A DNA stretch of 64,000 nucleotides. Origin: Pseudogemmobacter faecipullorum. Lineage in GTDB: Bacteria; Pseudomonadota; Alphaproteobacteria; Rhodobacterales; Rhodobacteraceae. The notes below the pieces were generated by a model that made no database searches, was not told where the DNA came from, and saw only the letters and a list, made by a program, of their open reading frames with translations. A program made the translations under genes and the position numbers. Numbering within the stretch: the stretch's first letter is position 1; each line of letters begins with the position of its first letter. Of the stretch, positions 7,272 to 15,002 are shown piece by piece. The DNA lies in NCBI RefSeq assembly GCF_020539525.1, contig NZ_JACDXX010000002.1, positions 1 through 64,000 of the forward strand, in the 5' to 3' direction.

Positions 7272-7877
7272 TCAGGCCCAGGGGCGGGCGGCAGCGTTCT
7301 GCTTTTCAAAGGCATCAATCGATTCTGCCTTTTCCATGGTCAGACCGATGTCATCGAGCCCATTGATCAGGCAGTGCTTTTTGAAAGCGTCGACCTCAAA
7401 GGCAAAGCTGGTGCCATCCGAAGCGGTGACCGTCTGATCTTCGAGATTGACAGTGATGCGGGCATTGGCGCCTTTGCGGGCATCCTCCATCAGCACCGCA
7501 ACCGCCGCTTCCGGCAGCACGACCGGCAGAATGCCGTTCTTGAAGCAGTTATTATAGAAAATATCGGCAAAGCTGGTCGAGATCACGCAGCGGATGCCGA
7601 AATCGAGCAGCGCCCAGGGCGCATGTTCGCGCGACGAGCCGCAGCCGAAATTCTCACCGGCGACGATGATCTGACTCTCACGCCAGGCCGGCTGGTTCAG
7701 CACGAAATCCGGGATTTCCTCGCCTTCCGGGGTGTAGCGCATCTCATCAAACAGGTTCACGCCGAGGCCCGAACGCTTGATGGTTTTCAGGAATTGCTTC
7801 GGGATGATCATATCGGTGTCGATATTGACCAGCGGCATGGGCGCCGCGATCCCGGTGACAGTGGTGAATTTATCCAT
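7272..7877 (-). CDS. leuD: 3-isopropylmalate dehydratase small subunit
   Basis: LeuD pairs with LeuC to isomerise 2-isopropylmalate to 3-isopropylmalate in leucine synthesis. The 201-residue length is typical. Diagnostic phrases are [13 protein letters not shown] near residue 18 and G[16 protein letters not shown] near 75-90. The gene follows leuC and an hdeD-like gene on the same strand, with only 9 bases to the latter, and ends at a strong terminator. leuB is not in the window. Confidence 0.96.
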   Translation of the reverse strand: MDKFTTVTGIAAPMPLVNIDTDMIIPKQFLKTIKRSGLGVNLFDEMRYTPEGEEIPDFVLNQPAWRESQIIVAGENFGCGSSREHAPWALLDFGIRCVISTSFADIFYNNCFKNGILPVVLPEAAVAVLMEDARKGANARITVNLEDQTVTASDGTSFAFEVDAFKKHCLINGLDDIGLTMEKAESIDAFEKQNAAARPWA

Positions 7878-7886
7878 GGGTTTTGC

Positions 7887-8408
7887 CTATTGGGTTTTCT
7901 TCAGCGCCAGGCCCAGGGCGATCAGGGCCGCGCCAGCAGAGAGAAGTTCGATCGCGATCAGCGTGCCAAGCAGGACCGGGGCGGTCTGAGCCGGAAACAG
8001 CAGCACCCAGAGCCCGAGCCCGGCCGAGACGAGGCCGGAGAGAAGCAGGATCCAGAAGCCGCGGCCGGTGCCCTGACCGAGCCGGAAGGCCCAGATCAGG
8101 CGCAAAATGCCGGTGACGAGGAACAAAATCCCCAGCATTACCGTCAGGGAGATCAGGCCCGCCAGCGGATTGGCGAGGATCCAGATCCCCAGCACCAGCT
8201 GCAGCAGCGCGAACAGACCCAGCCAGAGACGATCTCTCAGGCCGGAATCTGCAAAGGCTGCATAAAGCCCGATCACGCCCAGAAACAGGAAGGTCGCGCC
8301 TACCGTCCCGGTCGCCGCCAGCGAGGCGAAAAACGGGAAGATCAGGGCGATCAGGCCGCCCAGAAGTGCAAGTGCCCCGATGGTGAGGCAGGTGGTCGAG
8401 CCTTTCAT
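7887..8408 (-). CDS. HdeD-like (DUF308) membrane protein
   Basis: The 173 residues fold into about six short membrane helices with the repeated G-I-L/V-x-L-x-x-P pattern of the HdeD/DUF308 family, for example L-G-I-W-I-L-A-N-P and L-G-L-W-V-L-L-F-P. In E. coli HdeD is linked to acid resistance at high cell density. Here the role is unknown. It sits between leuC (38 bases away) and leuD (9 bases away) on the same strand, so it is very likely transcribed with the leucine genes although it is no leucine enzyme. Confidence 0.85.
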   Translation of the reverse strand: MKGSTTCLTIGALALLGGLIALIFPFFASLAATGTVGATFLFLGVIGLYAAFADSGLRDRLWLGLFALLQLVLGIWILANPLAGLISLTVMLGILFLVTGILRLIWAFRLGQGTGRGFWILLLSGLVSAGLGLWVLLFPAQTAPVLLGTLIAIELLSAGAALIALGLALKKTQ

Positions 8409-8446
8409 AATTCCCTCCTGTTAACGGGCCTGTTGGCAGATGCTGA

Positions 8447-9865
8447 TCAGACGTTCTCTTTCACGAATTCGCGGATATCGGTCAGATGTCCGGTGACTGC
8501 CGCTGCGGCAGCCATGACCGGCGACATCAGATGCGTGCGCCCGCCACGGCCCATACGGCCCTCAAAGTTGCGGTTCGAGGTTGCAGCGCAGCGCTCACCC
8601 GGGGCCAGCTGGTCGGGGTTCATGCCAAGGCACATCGAGCAGCCCGCCAGACGCCATTCGAAACCGGCATCCATGAAGATCTGGGCCAGACCCTCTTCCT
8701 CGGCCTGCAGCCGCACGAGGCCCGAACCCGGGACCACCATGCCGCGCACGCCCGGTGCCAGCTTTTTGCCCTTCAGGATCCCGGCTGCAGCCCGCAGATC
8801 CTCGATCCGGCCATTGGTGCAGGAGCCGATGAAGACCGCATCGATTTTCACATCGGTCAGCTTCATGCCCGGGGTCAGGCCCATATAGTCGAGCGAACGC
8901 TGGGCCGCCTGTACCTTGCCGCCTTCGAAATCATCGGCCGAGGGGACATTGGCCGAGATCGGCAGCACGTCCTCGGGCGAGGTGCCCCAGGTCACGACCG
9001 GTGCAATCTCTTCCCCTTTGATGATGATGACCTTGTCGAAATGCGCGCCCTCATCGGTGAAGAGCGTTTTCCAATAGGCGAGCGCCGCTTCCCATTTCGC
9101 GCCTTTCGGCGCATGGGGGCGGCCCATCACATAGGCAAAAGTCTTTTCATCCGGTGCGATCAGGCCAGCGCGGGCGCCGCCTTCGATCGCCATATTGCAG
9201 ACCGTCATCCGGCCTTCCATCGACAGATCGCGGATCGCCTCGCCGCAATATTCGATGACATAGCCATTGCCGCCGGCGGTGCCGGTTTTGCCGATCACCG
9301 CGAGGGTGATGTCTTTCGCCGTCACACCGGGCAGCAGTTTGCCGGTGATTTCGACCTTCATGTTTTTCGATTTCTTCTGGATCAGCGTCTGGGTGGCCAG
9401 AACGTGTTCCACTTCCGAGGTGCCGATGCCATGCGCCAGCGCGCCGAAAGCGCCATGGGTGGCGGTATGGCTGTCGCCGCAGACCACGGTCATGCCCGGC
9501 AGGGTCCAGCCCTGTTCCGGGCCGACAATATGCACGATGCCCTGACGCACATCCGAGACCGGATAATAGACAACACCGAATTCACGGGCGTTCTTATCGA
9601 GCGCCTCCACCTGGATACGGCTCTCTTCATTGTCGATCTTCACATCGCGGCCTTCGGTGGTCGGCACGTTGTGATCGGGAACCGCAATGGTCTTTTCCGG
9701 CGCGCGCACTTTGCGCCCGCTCATGCGCAGGCCCTCAAAGGCCTGGGGGCTGGTCACTTCATGGACGAGGTGCCGGTCAATATAGAGCAGGCAGGTGCCG
9801 TCTTCAGAGGTATGGACGACGTGGTCGTCCCAGATCTTATCGTAAATAGTTCTCGGAGCAGTCAT
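8447..9865 (-). CDS. leuC: 3-isopropylmalate dehydratase large subunit
   Basis: This is the iron-sulfur subunit of isopropylmalate isomerase, 472 residues. The three cluster cysteines are in the S-C-T-N-G-R block and the C-S-M-C-L-G-M-N-P block. The early [12 protein letters not shown] block and D-H-N-V-P-T-T are also diagnostic. The ATG at 9865 opens [10 protein letters not shown], the normal N-terminus, and follows GGTGAGAGCC. It is the first gene of leuC-hdeD-leuD. Confidence 0.96.
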   Translation of the reverse strand: MTAPRTIYDKIWDDHVVHTSEDGTCLLYIDRHLVHEVTSPQAFEGLRMSGRKVRAPEKTIAVPDHNVPTTEGRDVKIDNEESRIQVEALDKNAREFGVVYYPVSDVRQGIVHIVGPEQGWTLPGMTVVCGDSHTATHGAFGALAHGIGTSEVEHVLATQTLIQKKSKNMKVEITGKLLPGVTAKDITLAVIGKTGTAGGNGYVIEYCGEAIRDLSMEGRMTVCNMAIEGGARAGLIAPDEKTFAYVMGRPHAPKGAKWEAALAYWKTLFTDEGAHFDKVIIIKGEEIAPVVTWGTSPEDVLPISANVPSADDFEGGKVQAAQRSLDYMGLTPGMKLTDVKIDAVFIGSCTNGRIEDLRAAAGILKGKKLAPGVRGMVVPGSGLVRLQAEEEGLAQIFMDAGFEWRLAGCSMCLGMNPDQLAPGERCAATSNRNFEGRMGRGGRTHLMSPVMAAAAAVTGHLTDIREFVKENV

Positions 9866-10263
9866 GGCTCTCACCTTTGGGGATAGCTTGGAAGGCAGAA
9901 ATGCAGGCACGAAGCAGAAGCGGCATCATGGCAGAGTGCCTAAAAGCACCCGGCCGGCCGCATCAAAGCCGTGCGAGAACGTTGCGGGTCGAGCCGAAGA
10001 AACGCGCCGGAAGGCGCGCATGATCGGTGATGTTGAAATAGATGAACCCGTCCATGGCCGAGATCATTACGCCCGAATCCCTGGTGAGACAAGATGAAGC
10101 GCATCCGGGGTGCAGCCGTTTCGGCCTTGCGCAGAGGCAACAAAACCGAATATCCGCCGCATTCGTTCCGGCTTTATTGAGAATCCCGGGATTGAGCGCT
10201 ATTTATAGGCGTGAAAGCCCTGCGCCCGGGCCGTGGCGGCGCTTTATCCGGAGGACAATTTCT
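9866..10263. other. divergent region between leuC and rsfS
   Basis: About 400 bases separate the divergent leuC and rsfS starts. A promoter for rsfS is visible at 10177-10205. No leucine-rich leader peptide with an attenuator was seen ahead of leuC, and no RNA gene was recognised. Confidence 0.5.
10177..10205 (+). promoter_or_regulatory. sigma-70 promoter of rsfS
   Basis: TTGAGA and TATTTA are separated by exactly 17 bases, 59 bases upstream of the rsfS start codon. Confidence 0.55.
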
Positions 10264-10683
10264 TTGTCTCATACTGACCCTGCGACCGGCCTGCCGGTCG
10301 CCCCGCGCGCCGGCCGTCCCTCGCAATCGGAATTCAGCGCCGAACAGATCCGCGATGCGGTGCTGGATTCGCTGGAAGATGACAAAGCCGAAGAGATCGT
10401 CGAGATCGAACTGCGTGGTCGTTCGGATGTTGCTGATTACATGGTGATCTGCTCGGGCCGCTCGTCGCGACAGGTGGCTGCCATTGCGGAAAAGCTGGCA
10501 GATCGTCTCAAGCAGAAGTTTGGCATTCATGCCAGGATGGAAGGCAAGGAAACCGGCGACTGGGTGCTGATTGATTCGGGCGATGTCATCGTTCATGTCT
10601 TCCGCCCGGAAGTGCGTGAATTCTATCAGCTCGAAAAAATGTGGCTGCCTGCCGGTCAGGTCGGGGCCGCGCGCACGCTCTGA
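10264..10683 (+). CDS. rsfS: ribosome silencing factor RsfS
   Basis: RsfS binds protein L14 on the large ribosomal subunit and blocks subunit joining when nutrients are short. The 139 residues carry the family core: K-A-E-E-I-V-E-I-E-L-R-G-R-S-D-V-A-D-Y, V-I-C-S-G-R-S-S-R-Q-V, and the W-V-L-I-D-S-G-D-V-I-V-H-V-F block near the C-terminus. The start is TTG at 10264, with GGAGG nine bases upstream; a longer in-frame extension from 10042 has no family similarity. rlmH begins one base after its stop, the usual pairing. Confidence 0.93.
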   Translation: MSHTDPATGLPVAPRAGRPSQSEFSAEQIRDAVLDSLEDDKAEEIVEIELRGRSDVADYMVICSGRSSRQVAAIAEKLADRLKQKFGIHARMEGKETGDWVLIDSGDVIVHVFRPEVREFYQLEKMWLPAGQVGAARTL

Positions 10684-10684
10684 A

Positions 10685-11155
10685 ATGCGGGTGCAGCTTT
10701 GCACGGTGGGGCGATTGCGCGCCTCGCCCGAGCGCGATCTGATCCGCGATTATCTGGACCGTTTCGCCAAACAGGGCCGGGCGCTGGCGCTTGGCCCCGC
10801 CAGCGAGATCGAAGTCGAGGATAAAAAGAACCTCGGCATGGAGGCAGAGGCGCAGCTTTTGTCGCGGGCCATCCCCCCCGGGGCGCTGATCTGCACCCTG
10901 GATGAGCGTGGTCAGGTGATGTCCTCACCGGAATTCGCCGCCCAGCTGGGCAGATGGCGCGACAGCGGCCGCCAGGATCTGGCCTTTGTGATCGGTGGCG
11001 CGGATGGCATCCATCCGGATCTGCGCGCCAAGGCCGATTTCTCGATCAGCTTCGGGCGGATGGTCTGGCCGCATATGCTGGTGCGGGTGATGCTGGCAGA
11101 ACAGCTTTACCGCGCTGCAACCATTCTGGCGGGCGGGCCCTATCACCGGCTGTGA
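10685..11155 (+). CDS. rlmH: 23S rRNA pseudouridine-1915 N3-methyltransferase
   Basis: RlmH is a SPOUT methyltransferase that modifies pseudouridine 1915 in helix 69 of 23S rRNA using S-adenosylmethionine. The length of 156 residues is typical. Diagnostic blocks are L-D-E-R-G near residue 75, F-V-I-G-G-A-D-G near 105, and H-M-L-V-R-V-M-L-A-E-Q-L-Y-R-A-x-x-I at the C-terminus. The ATG at 10685 is one base past the rsfS stop, so the two are translated from one message. Confidence 0.95.
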   Translation: MRVQLCTVGRLRASPERDLIRDYLDRFAKQGRALALGPASEIEVEDKKNLGMEAEAQLLSRAIPPGALICTLDERGQVMSSPEFAAQLGRWRDSGRQDLAFVIGGADGIHPDLRAKADFSISFGRMVWPHMLVRVMLAEQLYRAATILAGGPYHRL

Positions 11156-11177
11156 TCTGCCTCTGGCGCAAAGAAAA

Positions 11178-11210
11178 AAGGCGAGGAAAATTCCCTCGCC
11201 TTTGCTTTTT
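11178..11210. terminator. bidirectional terminator between rlmH and secB
   Basis: AAAGGCGAGG (11178-11187) pairs with CCTCGCCTTT (11194-11203). A T-run follows on the plus strand and a mirrored A-run precedes it, serving the convergent rlmH and secB genes. Confidence 0.8.
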
Positions 11211-11224
11211 CGGGGCCAGGCGGA

Positions 11225-11749
11225 TCAGTTGACCGCAGCGCCTGCGGCCGGAGCCTGAGCGGCTGCCTGACGGCGGGCGATTTCCTGACGGTAGAGTGCG
11301 AGGAAATCGACATTGTCGATGTTGAGCGGCGGGAAGCCACCGTCGCGGGTCACATCCGAGACGATGCGGCGCACGAAGGGGAACAGCAGGCGCGGGCATT
11401 CGATCAGCAGGAACGGGTGCAGCTGCTCTTCTGCCACGCCTTCGACATGGAAGGTGCCGCCATATTCCAGCTCGAGCAGGAACAGGGTTTCGCTGGTGGT
11501 TTTATTGCTCGAGGTGATTTTGAACTTCAGGATCACGTCATACTGGTGCTCAACCGTACGCTTGCGCGCGTCGAGGCTGACCGCGACCTGAACATCGGGC
11601 TGGACTTCGCTGCCGGCGAGGCCCTTGCGCACGACTTCATTCTCAAAGCTCATGTCGCGGATATATTGCGCCAGAACCTGCATACGCAGCTGCGGTGCCG
11701 CGGCGGCTGCGCCGTTTGCTGCGGCCTCGGCCAGATTTTCTTCGGACAT
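11225..11749 (-). CDS. secB: protein-export chaperone SecB
   Basis: SecB keeps preproteins unfolded and hands them to SecA. The 174 residues show the core Y-I-R-D-M-S-F-E-N, then L-E-L-E-Y-G-G-x-F, and the signature C-P-R-L-L-F-P-F-V-R-R-I-V-S-D-V-T-R-D-G-G-F-P-P-L. The tail is Ala-rich, as in relatives. The ATG at 11749 is preceded by TGGAGGATTCT; a longer in-frame start at 11776 is less likely. Confidence 0.95.
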   Translation of the reverse strand: MSEENLAEAAANGAAAAAPQLRMQVLAQYIRDMSFENEVVRKGLAGSEVQPDVQVAVSLDARKRTVEHQYDVILKFKITSSNKTTSETLFLLELEYGGTFHVEGVAEEQLHPFLLIECPRLLFPFVRRIVSDVTRDGGFPPLNIDNVDFLALYRQEIARRQAAAQAPAAGAAVN

Positions 11750-11934
11750 AGAATCCTCCATGGAGGCACGGAGCACCGGCCGATTCCGGCCCGGTTTCCT
11801 GCGCCCGCTGAAATAAGAACGTCGGATCGTCCCTAGCAGAGGCCCGGCGCAGGCTCAACTGTCGCCGGGGTGGTTTGAGGGCGGTTCCGGGCTCGGATCA
11901 GCCGCAGATCCGCCCCGGCCTGAGCCAGGGCGTG

Positions 11935-12450
11935 TTACTCAATTTCGGTCCAGCGCGAGGGGCGGTTGCGGTTTGCTTCCGGCGGCACCTCAACCCATTC
12001 CCCGTCCAGGATATCATCGCCGCCCTGGGGGCTGCGCGGACCGGGGCCCTGGCCGAAGGCGGTGCCAAAGCCCATTCCGGCCGCCCCGGCCGGAACCACC
12101 CGGCGCATCACCGAGGCCTGCAGCTTCTGGCGCAGCGGAGGCACAGCGGTCAGCAGCAAAAGCACCAGGCCGAGCGTATCGGTCAGAAAGCCCGGCAGGA
12201 TCAGCAACAGGGCGGCAAGACCGCGCAAGAGGCCGGTGACCGGCGCGCCATCGCGCAGGGCGGCCGGATCCATGCCGCCGCGCAGCAGCATCATGCCGCG
12301 CGCTGCGGTGAATTTCAGCAGCAGCACTCCCGCCACCGCCGTGAGCAGAACCCAGGCAAGCGTTGGCCAGAGCCCGATTTCCCCGCCAATCACAACAAAA
12401 AGGCCAATTTCAATCAGGGGCCAGGCCAGGATAATAAGTGCGCGCCGCAT
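11935..12450 (-). CDS. fxsA: FxsA-family membrane protein
   Basis: The 171 residues start with a hydrophobic segment containing P-L-I-E-I-G-L-F-V-V-I-G, the family hallmark, followed by G-x-x-x-T-L and a second hydrophobic region with L-L-I-L-P-G-F-L-T-D-T-L-G-L-V-L. FxsA (DUF3341-free cytoplasmic-membrane family) relieves exclusion of phage T7 in E. coli; its normal role is unknown. The C-terminal tail is Gly/Pro-rich and polar. It is divergent from the Tim44-like gene, the arrangement commonly found near secB in Rhodobacteraceae. Confidence 0.88.
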   Translation of the reverse strand: MRRALIILAWPLIEIGLFVVIGGEIGLWPTLAWVLLTAVAGVLLLKFTAARGMMLLRGGMDPAALRDGAPVTGLLRGLAALLLILPGFLTDTLGLVLLLLTAVPPLRQKLQASVMRRVVPAGAAGMGFGTAFGQGPGPRSPQGGDDILDGEWVEVPPEANRNRPSRWTEIE

Positions 12451-12602
12451 CTGCAGGCTCTCCGGTGGTAAAGGATTCGTGCCGCAAGGTTTACTTGCGG
12501 GCGGTGAAAACCTACATAGGAAGGAAGGCGAGCCAGCCCAAGCCCTGCGCCCCGCAAGGGGCTGTGGCCAGGCGGCATAAGCACTCTGTCATGGGATATT
12601 CA

Positions 12603-13262
12603 ATGAACTCTGCTCTGATCCAGCTGCTGGTCCTTGCCGGGATCGCTGTTTTCCTGATCCTGAAGCTGCGGTCGCTCCTCGGGACGCGCGACGGATTTGA
12701 AAAAAAGCCCCTGCCACCTGAGGCTCCCCGGGCTGAGTCCCGTCGTGAGTTTGAGGTGATCGAAGGCGGTCCCGACCGCGATATCACGGATCATGTTGCC
12801 GAAAATTCGGCCTCGGCCAAAGCCCTTGCGGCAATGAAAGCGGCCGAGCCCTCATTCGCGTTGACCCCCTTCCTGTCCGGCGCACGCCAGGCCTATGAGA
12901 TGATCCTCATGGCCTTTGAGCGCGGCGAGATGGACCAGATCCGCAGTTTCCTCTCGGATGATGTGGAAGCCGGATTTGAAGAGGTGATCCGCGCCCGCAA
13001 AGAGCGTGGTCTGGTGGTCGAGGCCAATTTCGTGGGCCTGAAAGAAATGGCGCTGCAGGAAGCGGTATATGACAAGGCCTCGGGCTTTGCCGAGCTGACG
13101 GTGCGTTTCATCGGCGAGCTGACCTCGGTCGTGCGCGATCAGAACGGCGAAATCGTCGAGGGCGACAGCAAGACGGTCAAGCGGCAGCGCGATGTCTGGA
13201 CCTTTGCCCGCAAGATGGGGGATGCCGATCCGAACTGGCAGCTTGTCGCAACCGGCGAGTGA
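12603..13262 (+). CDS. Tim44/TimA-like membrane-anchored protein
   Basis: A single N-terminal membrane helix (about 3-20) is followed by a linker and a Tim44-like C-terminal domain (about 75-219). The domain shows the typical F-L-x-G-A-R-x-A-Y-E-M-I-L-M-A-F-x-x-G opening and V-W-T-F-A-R near the end. In alphaproteobacteria these proteins (TimA) are relatives of the mitochondrial Tim44 import factor; the bacterial role is not settled. ATG 12603 gives the start M-N-S-A-L-I-Q; an in-frame ATG at 12591 has a poorer context. It is followed six bases later by mltA. Confidence 0.85.
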   Translation: MNSALIQLLVLAGIAVFLILKLRSLLGTRDGFEKKPLPPEAPRAESRREFEVIEGGPDRDITDHVAENSASAKALAAMKAAEPSFALTPFLSGARQAYEMILMAFERGEMDQIRSFLSDDVEAGFEEVIRARKERGLVVEANFVGLKEMALQEAVYDKASGFAELTVRFIGELTSVVRDQNGEIVEGDSKTVKRQRDVWTFARKMGDADPNWQLVATGE

Positions 13263-13268
13263 GATGCG

Positions 13269-14300
13269 ATGGGGCGCCGCTTTGGCCGTGTTCTGGCTCT
13301 CTTGCTGGCACCGCTGATGGCGGACGGCGCGGCGCGGGCTGAGATCCTGCCCTTTGAGACTTTGGCGGGATGGCGCGAAGGCGGTCAGGCAGAGGCTCTG
13401 GCCGCTTTTCTTGTGACCTGCGACCAGCTCGCAGCGCCCTATTGGCAGCCTTTATGCAGGCTGGCACAGGATGTCCCCGCCGACGATGCCTCGGCCCGGG
13501 CGTTTTTTGAACTGCTGTTCCGCCCGGTGCTGGTCGGCAGCCCTCCGGCTTTGTTCACCGGATATTATGAGCCGGAGCTGAACGGCTCGGCGGTGCAGAC
13601 CCCGCGCTTTGCCTGGCCGCTTTACCGAATGCCGCCGGAACTGCAGGAGGGGATGGTCTATCGCAGCCGGGCCGAGATTGAGGCCGGGGCTCTGCGCGGC
13701 CGCGGCCTTGAGATTGCCTGGATCGATGATCCGGTCGAGGTGTTCTTTCTGCATATCCAGGGCTCGGGCCGGGTGAAAATGACGGATGGTTCGGTGATCC
13801 GGCTGGGCTATGCCGGGCGCAATGGCCATGCCTATCGCTCGGTCGGCCAGGAGCTGGTCCGGCGCGGGCTGTTCCAGCCGCATCAGGTCTCGGCCCAGGT
13901 GATCAAGGCCTTCGTGCGGCGCAATCCGGCGCTTGGGGCCGAGCTGCTGAATCACAATCCTTCCTATGTCTTTTTTCGCAAGCTGAAGAAGCTCGCCCCC
14001 GAGCTGGGGCCGATCGGGGCGATGGGCCGCTCGATCACCCCGCTGCGCTCGGTGGCGGTCGATCCGGCCTATGTGCCGCTGGGCGCGCCGGTCTGGATCG
14101 AAAAGGGCGGCGCGCAACCGCTGAACCGGCTGATGGTGGCGCAGGACACCGGTGGCGCGATCAAGGGCGCACAGCGGGCGGATATTTTCTTTGGCTATGG
14201 ACCTGCTGCGGGCGAAGCGGCGGGCGTGGTGCGCGATGGTGGCAGGCTGGTGCAGCTGCTGCCGATTGACCGCGCCTATGCGATGGTCGCGGAGCAGTAA
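13269..14300 (+). CDS. mltA: membrane-bound lytic murein transglycosylase A
   Basis: MltA cleaves peptidoglycan glycan strands and leaves 1,6-anhydromuramic ends. The 343-residue protein has a signal peptide (about 1-24, ending A-A-R-A), the MltA domain with G-Y-Y-E-P and H-I-Q-G-S-G-R, and the C-terminal 3D domain with V-A-Q-D-T-G-G-A-I-K-G. The D in A-Q-D-T-G is the expected catalytic aspartate. No lipobox cysteine is obvious, so it may be periplasmic. The next gene starts three bases after its stop. Confidence 0.93.
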   Translation: MGRRFGRVLALLLAPLMADGAARAEILPFETLAGWREGGQAEALAAFLVTCDQLAAPYWQPLCRLAQDVPADDASARAFFELLFRPVLVGSPPALFTGYYEPELNGSAVQTPRFAWPLYRMPPELQEGMVYRSRAEIEAGALRGRGLEIAWIDDPVEVFFLHIQGSGRVKMTDGSVIRLGYAGRNGHAYRSVGQELVRRGLFQPHQVSAQVIKAFVRRNPALGAELLNHNPSYVFFRKLKKLAPELGPIGAMGRSITPLRSVAVDPAYVPLGAPVWIEKGGAQPLNRLMVAQDTGGAIKGAQRADIFFGYGPAAGEAAGVVRDGGRLVQLLPIDRAYAMVAEQ

Positions 14301-14303
14301 CCT

Positions 14304-15002
14304 ATGGCACGGCGGCGGTCCCTTACCGAAGAAGAACAGGCGCTCTGGAAGGCTGTGGCGAAAACGCTGCGGCCGATGCATGGCACCGGCAGCTTCCCCG
14401 CTGAGGCGGGAGCGGGCGATGCGACCGGGGCTTTGCGTCCGGCGGCGGGTCGCAGCAGGCGGGCTTTACGGGCAAAGGCAGTCGGGGCGGCAGAGGCGCT
14501 GACCAGCGCGGTGGCCCTGCCCGAAAATGAGAGCCCGGGCGAGGTGTTCCGTAAAGCGCTGGAACAGGCTGCGGCCCCTGCGAGCCTCCTGCGGCCGTTC
14601 CGGCTGGGAGAGCGTGCGGTGGCGCCGCCGAAAACCACTTTGCCGACCCCGGTGGCCGAGCCGGTCAGGATGGATCCGCGCAGCTGGCAAAAGCTGCTGC
14701 GCGGCAAAATGGCGCCGGAGGCGCGGATCGACCTGCATGGTATGACGCTGTCTGAGGCGCATCCCGAGCTGATCAGCTTCCTGTTATCGGCGCAGACGCG
14801 GGGCCTGCGGCTGGTGCTTGTGATCACCGGCAAAGGTAAGGCGGTGACCGAGCCGGTGCCGCGCCCGGTCGGCGCGCTGCGCCATCAGGTTCCGCACTGG
14901 CTGCGGCTGCCACCGCTGGGGATGATCGTGCAGCAGGTCAGCGAGGCGCATCTGAAACATGGCGGTGCCGGGGCGTTTTACGTCTGGCTGCGGCGGCGCT
15001 GA
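14304..15002 (+). CDS. Smr-domain protein
   Basis: The 232-residue protein has a low-complexity Ala/Arg-rich N-terminal half and a C-terminal Smr domain (about 135-232), as in the nuclease domain of MutS2. R-I-D-L-H-G-M-T near residue 143 and I-T-G-K-G-K near 175 are the two signature motifs. Stand-alone Smr proteins are probable nucleic-acid nickases or RNA nucleases. It lies immediately after mltA. Its last 219 bases overlap, in antisense, the 3' end of the convergent PAS gene. Confidence 0.9.
   Translation: MARRRSLTEEEQALWKAVAKTLRPMHGTGSFPAEAGAGDATGALRPAAGRSRRALRAKAVGAAEALTSAVALPENESPGEVFRKALEQAAAPASLLRPFRLGERAVAPPKTTLPTPVAEPVRMDPRSWQKLLRGKMAPEARIDLHGMTLSEAHPELISFLLSAQTRGLRLVLVITGKGKAVTEPVPRPVGALRHQVPHWLRLPPLGMIVQQVSEAHLKHGGAGAFYVWLRRR

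Noticed and set aside
6936-8888. 650-codon open frame on the plus strand opposite leuD, the hdeD-like gene and leuC
   Set aside because: The opposite strand encodes well-known proteins; this frame is a high-G+C shadow with His/Arg/Gln-rich low-complexity translation and no motif.
9866-10263. leucine attenuator ahead of leuC
   Set aside because: No Leu-rich leader peptide and no alternative hairpins with a T-run were seen on the minus strand.
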